Assembly: GCA_028456385.1 (NCBI GenBank)
Contig: JALNQF010000075.1
Location: forward strand, 62,001-126,000
Origin: Ophiosphaerella korrae
Taxonomy: Eukaryota; Ascomycota; Dothideomycetes; Pleosporales; Phaeosphaeriaceae
Reading direction: 5' to 3'
Length of the DNA stretch: 64,000 bases
Program-made: the position numbers and the translations under genes
Shown: piece after piece, positions 20,597 to 31,604 of the stretch
Numbering within the stretch: position 1 is the stretch's first letter
Layout: each line of letters starts with the position of its first letter
The notes under the pieces: model-generated
What the model was told of the DNA's origin: nothing
Databases searched by the model: none
Seen by the model: only the letters and a program-made list of their open reading frames with translations

Positions 20597-22552
20597 ATGC
20601 AGCACAGCTCAAACTCTCCATGGGGAAAGCCAGCGGTAGACTATCCAAAACCCCAGTACGGTCTCCAGCATACTGTTTCCATGGTCAACTTGCACGATGA
20701 TGCACCTTGGTACACGAACCGCGGGCCATCGTCCCCCACGGCTTCGTCTGTTTCGTCTTGCAACAGCCGAAGCACGACTCCAACGACCAACAATAACCCA
20801 TGGTCCAACATTATCTCAAGCCCGGGCTCAACGTACTCAGCCAAGTCGCCCAGTTCATCACCAAAAAGGAGCCCAAACCATACCCCGCAGTACACCAGTC
20901 GATCGACAACACCCACACCACCCCATGCTCCTCAGCCAATTAGAGTCATCAATCCAGTAGCAGGATTTGTGCCCATGTCACCCCCTCCAATATCGTCTGG
21001 AGATTCGTTCAGAGGTATCGAATATCCGGCATCACCCAACCCATACAGACAGTCCGCAGCCCCTCTAACACCATTAGTGAATGGATTTATCAACACTTCC
21101 ATTTTGTCCTCCCAGGGTCAGTCATTGTCTGGATGGTTCTATGAGCTTTGCCGGAAGCAAACTTGGGAAGCAGGGCTTATCAAGAAGATTTGGCAGTGGA
21201 CCTTGTCTAACCCGCGACTCGCCATTCTACTCTATATATGCGATGACGTCGCCTCGTGGCGGCAAGCAGCTTTCTTCGATCTCAGAGATGAGAGCCTACC
21301 ATTACCTGAAGATCGCCTTCAAGGCATTGTAGGCAATGCACGAAGGGTCGTGGAAGAGCAGTGGCGTGCCACATCCAAAGAATTGCCGCTTACGGGCGCA
21401 CACGTGGACCTCGCTGCGCGCGAGACAGTTCCTCTACAGCACCTTTGTCTCATTAGACAGTCAAGGAACTCTGTGAAAAGTGTTGATAAGGTCCGTTTAC
21501 AAGGGAGCAACGAAGATCGTGTCCTAGTACGAAAGCGATTTGTGACCACTCGCCCCTCCCAGAAGGCCGCAGTTCTAGAACAAATCAATAAATTCAAGCA
21601 ATACGAGCACAAGAACATTAGCAAAATTCTTTGCTCATACGCTCAGCCTAGTCATGTTGGCATACTTACAGAAACAGTTCAGTACAGCCTGGATGAGTAT
21701 CTTGCGCTTCAAGGCAACGATTCGAACCGCTCAAAACAGCTTATAGACTGGATGTACGATCTTGCCTCTGCTCTTGAGTACCTTCACGTCCAATCCGTTT
21801 GCCACCGGAGCATTCGGCCTCGCAAAATCCTCATCGAGGGCACCCGCATCCTATTTGCACCCTTCGACATTGGTCAAACCGGAGACTCGTTCAGCCCAAC
21901 TATGGCTACATCCCAGCGCCTGGACCAGCTTCAGACCTATTTCCAGGATCAGTCCTACGTCTACGCAGCGCCAGAAGCTATTGTCTCACGTGGCAAGCGC
22001 ATGGCAGACGTGTTTTCTTTGGGCTGTGTCTTCATGTCAATGATGACCGTTGCCGCTGGGCAGTCACTGTCCATGTTTACCCAATACAGAGCAGGTTCCA
22101 CTCAGGATGCTTCTTTCCATGCTCATCTTGATCGCGTAGCAAGTTGGCGAAACCGACTGCACGCGACTACCACTTCTGGTTTGAGAAACGGACTGAATGG
22201 ATCCGGGAGGCGGTTGAGACAATTAAAAGCAGAAGCCGAATGGCTGAGCGCTATCGAAAAAATGCTCCTACCAAGGCCTAAGGAACGCATTAAAATGAGT
22301 TTCCTCATGGCAAGCATCGGTAGTGGCGGCAAGGTGGTGGGCGGCGGAAGAAGGCGAAGCCTGGATGGTGGAGGCTACAGTGGACAAGCTGCTCCCTCAC
22401 TGGGGGCCGGTGGCGGAGGCACAGGACTAATCGATCTAGGATCGCAAGGTATTTCGACGATTCCCGAGAACCTACGGAAACCAGAACTAAGTGTCTTTGA
22501 CGGCTACTTCCAATCGCAATCGAGGCGAATTGAGCCTGCCGGAGGATGGTAA
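20597..22552 (+). CDS. Protein kinase-like protein, probable pseudokinase
   Basis: A 651-residue single-exon protein. Residues 1-160 are Ser/Pro/Thr/Asn-rich and disordered. A helical segment follows (WFYELCRKQTWEAG, about 180), then a kinase-like fold from about 305 to 570. A lysine in VRKRF (about 311) may stand for the VAIK lysine. The catalytic loop reads CHRSIRPRKIL near 400 in place of HRDLKPxN, so the catalytic Asp and the Asn are lost. The DFG position reads FDIG (about 423). APE (near 457) and ADVFSLGC (469-476) are retained. This pattern argues for a scaffold or regulator rather than an active kinase. A Gly-rich tail follows. The partner is unknown. Confidence 0.78.
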   Translation: MQHSSNSPWGKPAVDYPKPQYGLQHTVSMVNLHDDAPWYTNRGPSSPTASSVSSCNSRSTTPTTNNNPWSNIISSPGSTYSAKSPSSSPKRSPNHTPQYTSRSTTPTPPHAPQPIRVINPVAGFVPMSPPPISSGDSFRGIEYPASPNPYRQSAAPLTPLVNGFINTSILSSQGQSLSGWFYELCRKQTWEAGLIKKIWQWTLSNPRLAILLYICDDVASWRQAAFFDLRDESLPLPEDRLQGIVGNARRVVEEQWRATSKELPLTGAHVDLAARETVPLQHLCLIRQSRNSVKSVDKVRLQGSNEDRVLVRKRFVTTRPSQKAAVLEQINKFKQYEHKNISKILCSYAQPSHVGILTETVQYSLDEYLALQGNDSNRSKQLIDWMYDLASALEYLHVQSVCHRSIRPRKILIEGTRILFAPFDIGQTGDSFSPTMATSQRLDQLQTYFQDQSYVYAAPEAIVSRGKRMADVFSLGCVFMSMMTVAAGQSLSMFTQYRAGSTQDASFHAHLDRVASWRNRLHATTTSGLRNGLNGSGRRLRQLKAEAEWLSAIEKMLLPRPKERIKMSFLMASIGSGGKVVGGGRRRSLDGGGYSGQAAPSLGAGGGGTGLIDLGSQGISTIPENLRKPELSVFDGYFQSQSRRIEPAGGW

Positions 22553-23988
22553 AGCCCATCAAAACATCGAAGAGCATGCTAAATGGCAGCTACACGGGGT
22601 GATACTCGGGTAAGCACGCTCAATACGGGTGGCATGCTCATGCACGCGACCATGAGACACAGGAAGTCTCTTTAACAAGAGCTGGGAATTTACGGCCTAT
22701 AGGGAATTTGGGATCACACACCATTTTTCACTCTCATTTGCATATTTCACTATGTTTTATCTTCTGTATGGGCCGGACCTTTGATACCCCTTCCAGCGAC
22801 ACCATTTTTCATCTCCAGCACCTCAGCGTTGAGCGAGCATTTTCGATGATTACGAACTTCAGCTGTTCTATACAGGAGGGAAGGCAACGATACTATCACT
22901 GGCGGCTGTTCACGAGGAGAGTTGGTTCTACTAGATTCGCACAGACTGCCTTTGCACTTTACTGGCGTATGGTACTATTTGTAGCGGGAGAACAGAGTGG
23001 GAGTCAGCAACTTGATCTCGGTAGTCTTATATATATATATATATCTTTAGACGCAGCATAATCAGAGTAACTTGCATCTCTAGATCTCTATTCTGGCCCT
23101 GTGAACATCCAAGTTTTTTTAACAAAGCAGGATAACTAATATTTGGCCTGCACTAACGTAGTTTGAATAAGTGGACACACATAGCGTCTGACTCAACTGT
23201 ACATATAAGACGGATAGGTAGGAACCACACAATTGAGAGAGAATGCAACGCGGTGAAACATGTCCTTGGAGGAGTCGCTCCTTACTTTGGAATTGGCCAA
23301 GTACGGTCTTCGCTCAGTCAGATCCTTGGACAATATTGAGTGCAATAGACCTCAATACGTGGTATGGATAATCGAATACCATAGCTATCTATCTACTTCC
23401 ATAGACGCATCGTCAGGTGAGTGTGTATTGCGCAGCACTATCCCACAACCAAACTCAAGCAAGTGGCCCTGGCGTCCCCACAATATTGTATCAAAGTGGT
23501 ACTAGCGGGGTGTGTGGCTTGTGAATTAGCCCGCCTTATTCGGTGGTGGGAGCACTTGCTCTCTTCCGTCTAGTTCGTTCCTGTGTAACTCGATGATCTA
23601 CGCCGAATAACTAGCCCCAGCGCCTCGGGATTTGTTCAATGGTATTGTCGCATACCCATCTCATCTAGCTTAGCGCAGCTCAGTTCGTGTATCAGTAAAG
23701 ACATTCTAATATAGGATCTTCACAGTACGAGAAAAAGCAAAAAAAAACAAACACGCAAGAGCCGACGCGGTATGACCTGTCAATACGATTTTCATTTCCC
23801 TGTTTTTCCCTTGCTATTGTAGGAAAATAAAGCCCGTTTCATATCGGTGTTCAAATGTTGGTGCATGGAAACTGTACAAGGGAAGCAAAAATGGGCCCTT
23901 CGTTGCGCTACATGCCGTGATGCCATACAGCTAAACGCCGAAGTGTAGTGGTAGGAGATAAAATATGTCATGCAGCCAAATGCTTATC
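22553..23988. other. Gene-free 1.4-kb region, convergent gene ends
   Basis: It lies between the 3' ends of the pseudokinase and mL44 genes. A short (TA)n run is at about 23028-23043. The open frames show no family features. Confidence 0.55.
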
Positions 23989-25239
23989 TTACACAATTAC
24001 CTCACCGCAATCAACATGGTTGGGCTGCCATGATGTCGATTCGGCTTGGCCTTCTGTACTGCTCGGGACTGTGACTTGGACGGGTGTGTATAAGTACCAG
24101 GCCTTCATGGCTGCGGCAGCAGCTCGTGTCCTCGCTTCATCAAGCGAACTTCCGGCGCCTTCACCGAGCTTGTCTTTGCCGCTGTATACACCCACTATGA
24201 AGACGGGGTGTCTGCTTAGTCGACCGGTTTCCGAAATTATGCGGGCAACGGGCGGCTCGAAGCCTTCTCTTGCGCAGAGCCGTGAGAGGTCCCGTGTTGG
24301 CGTGCGAAAATCGAACAAGGTGCTGATGTCGAGGTGTCTACTGAGAAAATGGTCGCGGAAGAAGCGCTTGACGAGGGGTGCGCCGAGGTGAACTTGGAGA
24401 GCGCCGATGAGTGCGCGAACAAAGCTCTGGGCTGCCTGCTCTAGAGGCACGGGTGTTCTTCGAAGCGAGTGCGGACTTGGCGGTGCGTTTTCAGCGCCAA
24501 ATTCGTCTGTCTTTGTAATTTTGTGTGTTGTTGTGACGTTCCAATTCCAGGGTGCTTGGCGTCTGAAAACTTCTGGTAGTTCCTCTCCACTCTTGAGCCG
24601 TTTGAATTGTAGTAGTCCAGGATCGACCTCCCCTCCTGGCTCTGCAGCCGCTTCGATGCCCCACTCGCTCGCTACCATGGCCAGCGCTCTGGGGCCAATA
24701 TATGCCTCCACTGCGGCAAAGAGAACCTCGGTGGGAAGTCGAGGGTAGGTACAGAGAATAAACTCGGATGTGTAGTAACCGAGTATGTGTCGTCCGAGGA
24801 TAGAGAGCGAGGCATTATTAAAGTGCGGATTGGGGTCGGCGGAGGGGTGGACGAGTGTGCGGGCGAGGGCTTGCAAAGGAAAGCGCGGGGGTAATGACAG
24901 CCGACTTCGCAGGGCATGCAGCTTTGTTGAAGATTCGGCGGCGCGGGGATGCGGTGATGGCAGCTTTTCAAGCGGCAGTGCCTTTCCAACATATGGCCGT
25001 GCTGTCGCGGTTGCTGTTGCTGCAATTTGGGGGGAGGGTGGTGATGGGGTGAGAGGGCCTTCTGAGCCGGCCTGGCTTTGGGCGGCTGCCGTGCTCTGGA
25101 GCCGTGCTTGTATTCGGTGGCTATGGGCTGTGGTGCTGCGACACACGTTGTGCGTGGCGGTGGAGGGACATATTGGCCGGCGAGGACGTGGTTTTGCCTG
25201 CAATTGCGAGGCGCATCGTGATATGGGAATTCGCTTCAT
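23989..25239 (-). CDS. Mitochondrial large-ribosomal-subunit protein mL44 (MrpL3-like)
   Basis: A single exon of 416 residues from the ATG at 25239 (MKRIPISR); an in-frame ATG at 25365 would add 42 residues and overlap the divergent promoter. The N-terminus is basic and Ser/Ala-rich, as expected for a mitochondrial presequence. The central part is a degenerate RNase III-like domain (FNNASLSILGRHILGYYTSE, PTEVLFAAVEAYIG, FVRALIGALQVHLG). The C-terminus is a double-stranded-RNA-binding-like domain (PVFIVGVYSGKDKLGEGAG, DEARTRAAAAAMKAWY). mL44 is a structural protein of the mitoribosome large subunit derived from an RNase III fold without the catalytic acidic residues. It is head-to-head with the next gene, 227 bp away. 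Confidence 0.87.
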   Translation of the reverse strand: MKRIPISRCASQLQAKPRPRRPICPSTATHNVCRSTTAHSHRIQARLQSTAAAQSQAGSEGPLTPSPPSPQIAATATATARPYVGKALPLEKLPSPHPRAAESSTKLHALRSRLSLPPRFPLQALARTLVHPSADPNPHFNNASLSILGRHILGYYTSEFILCTYPRLPTEVLFAAVEAYIGPRALAMVASEWGIEAAAEPGGEVDPGLLQFKRLKSGEELPEVFRRQAPWNWNVTTTHKITKTDEFGAENAPPSPHSLRRTPVPLEQAAQSFVRALIGALQVHLGAPLVKRFFRDHFLSRHLDISTLFDFRTPTRDLSRLCAREGFEPPVARIISETGRLSRHPVFIVGVYSGKDKLGEGAGSSLDEARTRAAAAAMKAWYLYTPVQVTVPSSTEGQAESTSWQPNHVDCGEVIV

Positions 25240-25466
25240 GGAAGAGAGGCAGGGAGAGGGCAGCCGGGTCGATTCCAGGGTTGGACCAGGCGGGACAGGA
25301 CGCAGCAGCAATTGGCGTGTGTGCTGCTCATGGCTGCTACGCCGTTGCCCGAACTTTTCTGCCAAGCCTGGATTATGTCAGCATCCAGGCTGCCCGCGCA
25401 GCATCGCAACCTCACCACCTCACGTCCAGCCCGCTCCCCCACGAACCCACGCATCGAATCGCAATC

Positions 25467-25853
25467 ATGGGCGGAGGAGGCAAAATCCCGTATGCCCCTT
25501 CTCCTGCGCGGCCCCTGGCGCCCGATTGACCGTGACAGATACCCCAAGCACGTCTGGTCGCCGGCCGGAGGTTGGTACTCGCAGCCCGCCAACTGGAAGG
25601 CCAACACGGTGGCCATGTTCGCCGTCATGGGCAGCATCACCGCCATGGTCTGGATGGTCAGTGCGCGCCTGGAGCACCGCGACAAGATGCCTGACCCAAA
25701 CCGATTCTTCCCGAGCCGATAGTACGCACACCACACGTACATGGACCCGTCAACCCACGCGCTAACAGGCACAGCTGGAGCAGACAGATCATCGAACACG
25801 AGCGAAAACAGAGGGAGCTACAGCAGGGTATCATATCAGAGAAAGACAATTAA
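25467..25853 (+). CDS. Small single-pass membrane protein, conserved in fungi
   Basis: Three exons (25467-25489, 25539-25721, 25775-25853) with introns of 49 and 53 nt give 94 residues. It starts MGGGGKIPYPKHVWSPAGGW. It has one membrane segment (about 32-50, with MFAVMGSITAMVWMV), then a conserved-looking ending FFPSRYWSRQIIEHER and a charged tail. Size and topology, and the head-to-head placement with mitoribosomal mL44, suggest a mitochondrial inner-membrane accessory protein such as a respiratory-complex subunit, but this is inference. The splice model is supported because each junction restores a sensible frame, and the third exon would otherwise be missed by an early stop. Confidence 0.72.
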
Positions 25854-25870
25854 GGGAGGAGCAAAACGAT

Positions 25871-27032
25871 TCATGGTTGTACATATCTATTCAGCCTTTG
25901 CTTGAATTGCGCGAGCCTATCCTCGACCTTGACCCCGTTCCAGTGCTCTCCTTGCTCTCCGCTTTGCACGACGGGCATGCCAGCCTGCTCGATTGCAAAG
26001 CTCGCCGAGATACTGCCCCACGTCGCAGCTTCTTCTAGATTCTCTATGCCGGGAGCCCGTCCGCCTCGGACCAGGCCGACTGCTAACCCCCCTAGAAAAC
26101 CATTGCCACCGCCTGTTGGGTCCACCACCTTGTCTGCTATTTGGTGATATGCAGGCATCCATTTGCGACCCCCCTTGCGCGTCACCAAACAACCGTCTTT
26201 CCCGCACCGAACTACGATCCCGCCTTGCCCATGGGCGCCAACTCCACTTCTGAGCCATTCTTCGCATAGGGACTCGATAAGGCGATAGTTGACATGTGTC
26301 TTGCCGTTCGTCTCTTTACCGAAGAAGCCGCCCAGCTCACCATGGTTTGGACTGACGACATCAACTTGTCTGAGCGCACTCAGACAGTTTTGATACTCAT
26401 CAGGCACGCAGAGGTCAGGGACAGGCTCCCAAATGAACAGAGGGCGGCTGGCAACCACCGAGTCCGATGCCTCTTCGCGTAGCCGGATGATGTTCTCAAC
26501 CAGTTCAATGCACCGAAGCGGCGAACAGATAAGGTGAAAAGACTTTGACCAGAGCAGTGATGTACCAACAAGTGCATGATGATCCAGCCGCAGCTTAGGG
26601 GTTGTGTACCGGAAGGCTGCAAACATCAACTTGCATGTTCATGCCTTGCCCGTTGCGAACTAACCTCGGTGTTCGTTCTCTCCATAGCCATTCCATGCTC
26701 GTGTAGTCAGCCGGTCAGGCGTTTCTCTGATCAGAACACCAGTGTCCCATTGAGTAAGGAGACTGCGTAGCTCGCCAGGAAAATCTGAGCCGCAGTCTAC
26801 TATCCAGCCAACCGATTTGGAAGTCGGTGGCGGGGAGAATATACGGGCGCCCAGTGCTGAGTAGGATCCAGCGCCACCTAGTATGTCTCGAACGGGTGGC
26901 TTTGGCGGGGCGAATTCGATTTCATCTGGGCCAGGATCTTACTCAGTCTGGACTTAAAAGGATAGAGTCGTGGTTACCGATGATGAACATGCCCAATGTG
27001 CAGAAGTCAATTTCATGATTGTTGGTTGCCAT
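25871..27032 (-). CDS. PfkB-fold kinase-like protein (Mak32-like)
   Basis: Three exons on the minus strand (27032-26978, 26925-26665, 26616-25871), introns of 52 and 48 nt, give 353 residues. N-terminal DILGGAGSYSALGAR is the PfkB substrate-side glycine motif. Near the C-terminus VDPTGGGNGFLGGLAVG aligns with the second PfkB signature (DTxGAGDxF), but the catalytic Asp position reads Asn. Yeast Mak32, required for maintenance of the L-A double-stranded RNA element, is the best-known relative that I recall, and I believe such a change is usual in that group. An active sugar or nucleoside kinase is therefore unlikely. It ends 17 bp from the stop of the convergent gene at 25467-25853. Confidence 0.8.
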
Positions 27033-27348
27033 GATGCCGCCTGTCTTGGGATGGTGATGGTCGCGGTCATTGGCGGTGTAAGAGGTCCCTGCTTGGCATG
27101 CGGCTAGTCGCAACGTGGGATCCACGAACTCTCGGGCCAGACGTGCTATGTAGGCTCCCGCATCAGGCATCTTCCTCCTAAAACACCTTCATACTCGTGC
27201 TTCAAGCGTGCAGAGATCAGCATATTCTTATTCCTCTCAAGCACACAAACAGCGCGCCCAAGCTGCAGCCAGCCGCCATCTGCCCCTTCCCGCCTGTCAC
27301 CAGCACCAACACCGCCGCGAAGGTCCTTTCCCCCCTCCCCCCCCCAAC

Positions 27349-29133
27349 ATGGCCCAGAACAGTATGAACAGCTTCACGACGCTGATAAAGCGGTGAGTAT
27401 GCCCAATCGCACAATACTCCAACACCCGCCATCATGACCCCGAAACCCGACCAGCAGCCCATTGGCCGCAATGGCCACCTCCAGTGTCCATCCAAAGTAC
27501 TGACGACCATGGTGCGCAGGCTTGAGGCTGCGACAAGTCGGTTGGAGGACATAGCCAGCTCTTCGTTCCCTAAGGGAGAAGAGAGCGCTCCCGCTGCTAC
27601 CAATGGAACCCAGAGCCCGGGGCCAGCTGCAAAGCTTGCTGCGGCCACCAATGCCCCGCCCACCGTGAACACGCCCACCGAAAGCTTGCCACCGGCGATT
27701 GAAGCCTTTGATCACATGATCAATACAGAGTTGAAGGCGTGGCTGGAATTGAGCGGCCGCCTAGGAGAAGTCATCGAGGGCCAGTCGAAAGCAGTGCAGC
27801 AGGCCTTCGCTGCCCAACGACACTTCATCTTCGTTGCCAACAAGGCGAAAAAACCGGATGACAGGACCATCATGGAGCTCCTCAAAGTCTTACAGGCCAG
27901 CATGGAGAAGACAGATGTATTCCGACAGCAGAATCGCGAGGCTGCCCTCAAGGACCCTCTTTCCATGGTCGCCGACGGCGTAGGATGTCTGGGATGGATC
28001 ACAATCAGCAGCAGCGGCAGTATGAAGCCTTACGAGCACATCAAGGAACTCTTTGGCGGAGCCCAAATGTACGGCAACAAGGTACTCAAGGAGTACCGTG
28101 ACAAGTATGACACGTCCTTCTCCGGCTAAACACTGTACTGACGCGCGCATGTAGGCCTGAGAACAAGACCTTTGTCGACTGGGTACGGGCATATTACAAA
28201 TTGTTCGAGACACAGGCCGAATATGCAAAGAAGCACCACCCTAACGGTGTCGCATGGAATCCAAATGGCATTGATGCCAAAGAAGCCGCGAAACAGACAT
28301 CACTTACTTCGTCTGCTTCTTCTTCTTCTTCTTCACCCTTTCCTCCACCGCCACCTCCTCCAGCAGGAGCAGTTCCACCGCCGCCCGGCCCTCCCCCGCC
28401 ACCAGGCCCACCACCACCTGGTGCCGCGCCCGCACTCAAGCCTGCGCCAGATATGAACTCGGTGTTTGAGGACCTCAACAAAGGCTCTGATGTAACAAAA
28501 GGCCTTAAGAAGGTCGATGCAAGCCAGATGACGCATAAAAATCCCTCTCTCCGCGCAAATGCCCCTGTTCCTACACGCAGTGACAGCAATGGATCGCTCA
28601 GAAGCAAGAGCCCCGCACCACCAGGCAAGAAGCCCAAGCCTGAAAGCATGCGAACCAAGAAACCTCCTCGAAAGGAACTTGATGGCAATCGTTGGATAGT
28701 CGAGAACTTTGAATCCCCTACCGATATGGTCGAAATCGACGCTGAACTCAACCACACCATCCTCATTTCCCGCTGCAAAAACACTACTATCCGAATCAAC
28801 GGCAAAACAAACGCCATTTCAATCGACAATAGCGCACGCGCAAGCCTAATCATCGACTCCCTCGTGTCCTCCGTCGACGTCATCAAGTGCCCCAATTTCG
28901 CCATTCAGGTCCTCGGCACATTGCCTACCATCCTACTCGATCAAGTCGATGGTGCAACTGTGTACTTGTCTAAGGAGTCGCTCAACACAGAAGTCTTCAC
29001 CAGCAAATGTTCGAGTATCAACATCAACCTACCAACGGAGGATGACTATGTAGAAAATGCGGTCGCAGAGCAGATTAGGAGTTACATCAAGGATGGGAAA
29101 GTTGTCAGTGAGATCGTAGAGCATGCTGGGTAA
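27349..29133 (+). CDS. Adenylyl cyclase-associated protein (CAP/Srv2)
   Basis: Three exons (27349-27392, 27520-28104, 28155-29133), introns of 127 and 50 nt, give 535 residues. The N-terminus has the cyclase-binding coiled coil (LIKRLEAATSRLEDIA), followed by the helical CAP-N domain (IEAFDHMINTELKAWLELSG ... PENKTFVDWVRAYYKLF). A long polyproline stretch follows (around residues 270-310), then the C-terminal beta-helix (CARP) domain from about 370 (NRWIVENFE, ISRCKNTTIRINGK, NAISIDNS, VYLSKESLNTEVFTSKCSS). CAP recycles cofilin-bound actin and exchanges its nucleotide, and in yeast links Ras to adenylyl cyclase. Family and gene structure are secure. Confidence 0.93.
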
Positions 29134-30103
29134 AATGGATTCGCGAAACATGATGGAGACCTGTTGGATAGTGGGAGGCTTTGTTCAGTTGGGTTCAATC
29201 AAGGACATCACTTTTTTGAGTGATAGATATTTGATGAGACAACGTGATGCTGGGAAGTGAGTTGTATGAGTAGGATATGTATAGATAATCGTTCCTATTG
29301 TGGTACTTGGTTGTGCGAGGTGCTTCAGGGAATGTTTTGGCGGGACCTTGTTTTGAGCATCTTGGAAAGTGGTGGGCATGGAAGACATAATTATGCTGAT
29401 GAAGTATGCCACATGCATATATGCAGAATTAGAAAAAGTCTTCGTAACGTTGGTCTGAACTATTTTGCTGGTATATTATTTTTACTGCCCCGTTTCACTT
29501 GGGAACGTTCGTCCTTTATTTCACCCTGCTCAAACATTTATGTCAGCATTTATTACTTTAGAAGCCTTGTCTCCTTCCCTCTCTCCAAGTTTTGAGTGTA
29601 AGATTGATTAATTCCAATGAAACAAGTTCACTGCTTTTAATTTTCAAAAGTAAAACATAGTCTAGACGCGCCCAAAATTCAATTCCGTATGCCTGGGTGC
29701 AAAAACTTTTGCACAATTTGCCTAAACATATTCCACGGGATTCATGCAAATTCATTCACTGTGTTGATCAAGGTTTTTAACTGCTATACAATAAGGCGTA
29801 AAAACTGGACTCTAGTGAAGGAAAGGATGTGCGCAGCAGGCTTCTTGTGGTGGCTATTCTACGAGCATATCTGCGTTGTTTATGCGCTGCAATAAATAAG
29901 CTTCAGTACGTGTGGAATGCAAATATCCAATTTGCCCAAAATATAAGTCATACTAGACAAATATATATATATATATATATAATGGAAAGAATATCTATGC
30001 TCCCAGTGAAAGAAAACCCATAGGGCATGCACATGGAAAATGATAATATGTCGTAATATAAACGAATGCATACAAGTAGGGCATATTATGAATTCGAGTA
30101 AGG

Positions 30104-30134
<31 letters not shown>

Positions 30135-30637
30135 CAATTTAAATACTTGTACTTCCGGGGATATACAAGTATAAAATGAACTTTGTCTTATGTGATCTCA
30201 AAGAGTTTTATACATGTATACTTGAGATATTTTCAACAGGATCAGGGCCCTATGCTTGGTGAGATAACCGTAGCCAGATTTGTAGCATGTAACGGGAATA
30301 AAGTACATCAAATCCGCAGAGTTGGTTGGGCCATGAATCATACGATATTACTACACGCTGATCTTGCCTACAATTGTGCAAGTACAACAATATATTTTTC
30401 CTTTTTTTTTTTTCTCTTGTGCCTGGGTATAACCAAGACTCTACTTCGTAATAGCATGTGCTTTGTAACATAGACGGCAGCAAACACAGCAATTTAGAGA
30501 ATTAGCCTCGAACTTCTTCGTATATTTCGTAGTTTTGTTTTTGAAAAGAATAACTCATCGCGTGCCACTAGGGCCCGCAACGGTATTGAATAAATTATAT
30601 ATAACTCTACAACGTCGACACCCCCCTCCCACTTCTT
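29134..30637. other. AT-rich gene-free region
   Basis: The sequence turns AT-rich past the CAP gene. It holds an (AT)n run near 29960-29981 and a T-rich tract near 30103-30134. No gene is recognised. The change in base composition marks the left edge of the accessory block. Confidence 0.6.
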
Positions 30638-31604
30638 CTACACGTCAGCATCGGGCATAGCGTTGTCGTTCGCCCACTCCTTAATCTCATCAAAGTTGCG
30701 ACACACATGGTGCGATTCATAGTCTGGCCAGTACCCTTCTTTGCCCTCTTTGGGATGAAATGTGAAGACATTGATATCGCTAAGACACATGAGGTTCATG
30801 CGTAGTATCTCAATACAGTGATCTAACAACATGCCTGTATTAGCAAAGATATGCTTGTGTAATACCGAATGGAAAAGGCTTACCAAGATGCCCACGGACA
30901 CGTTCTGGTTTGTCGTTTGTGTCACTCCACCACAGCTTGGGATAGTACTCAGGGTATGTGCTCATGCGTAACAAATTGAGGCAATGTAGTTGATGGAAAA
31001 CCTCCAGTCCAACGCGATACCCCGTCTCTCCGGTCTTAGGGTTTGTGACCTTCATGGCAGTATTGGGCATCTGCAGTTTGGGGAAGTCTTCAAGGGACAC
31101 CATTTGATCCGGCACTAACAGGACTATCAGTCTAGACTTGGGTACAGGGTACATTGAACCCACTTACAATACGCGATATCCATCCATGCGTTCTCCACGT
31201 CGTCCGTGATGCCGACGTACTTTGATGAATTCAAGGGGTTTGCGAGGGAAAACTTGACGGGCTCGTATCCCACCTCGTGCATGGCGGGTGCTTCTCATTG
31301 TCAATGTTTGGCTTGTTTAAAGTGAGAGTTGATTGCAACCCGGGATATCTAACTTACAATGAATACCGAATTCATCCATCAATTGGGCTGCTGAGTATCC
31401 TGCGGTATTTCGTTGTGACACGACAGAGCAGATCAACGATAACATTGACAATGTGAATAGAAATAGGTTGAAGAGGGTGAGATAAACATAGTTCTGCCGC
31501 TGACGGGTTTCCTGATTGACGTCATGTATGTTGAGGAGAGCGGCGTTCTCGAAGTCGGACTGCGAATCGTCCTGCGATGATGCAGAATCATTGTATTTCT
31601 CCAT
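30638..31604 (-). CDS. UstYa-family (DUF3328) oxidase
   Basis: Four exons on the minus strand (31604-31358, 31290-31168, 31114-30884, 30834-30638), introns of 67, 53 and 49 nt, all in phase 1, give 265 residues. There is an N-terminal cytosolic part, a membrane anchor near 39-62, and the paired metal-ligand motifs of the family: HQLHC at 164-168 (HQLHCLNLLR) and DHC at 205-207 (DHCIEILRMNLMCLSD). UstYa-type proteins are copper-dependent oxidases or cyclases. They modify fungal ribosomal peptides such as ustiloxin, phomopsin and asperipin, and in some cases other metabolites. Both histidine motifs are intact, so the enzyme may be active. About 1.2 kb away lies the divergent repeat-precursor gene at 32836, which gives a possible substrate. 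Confidence 0.88.
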
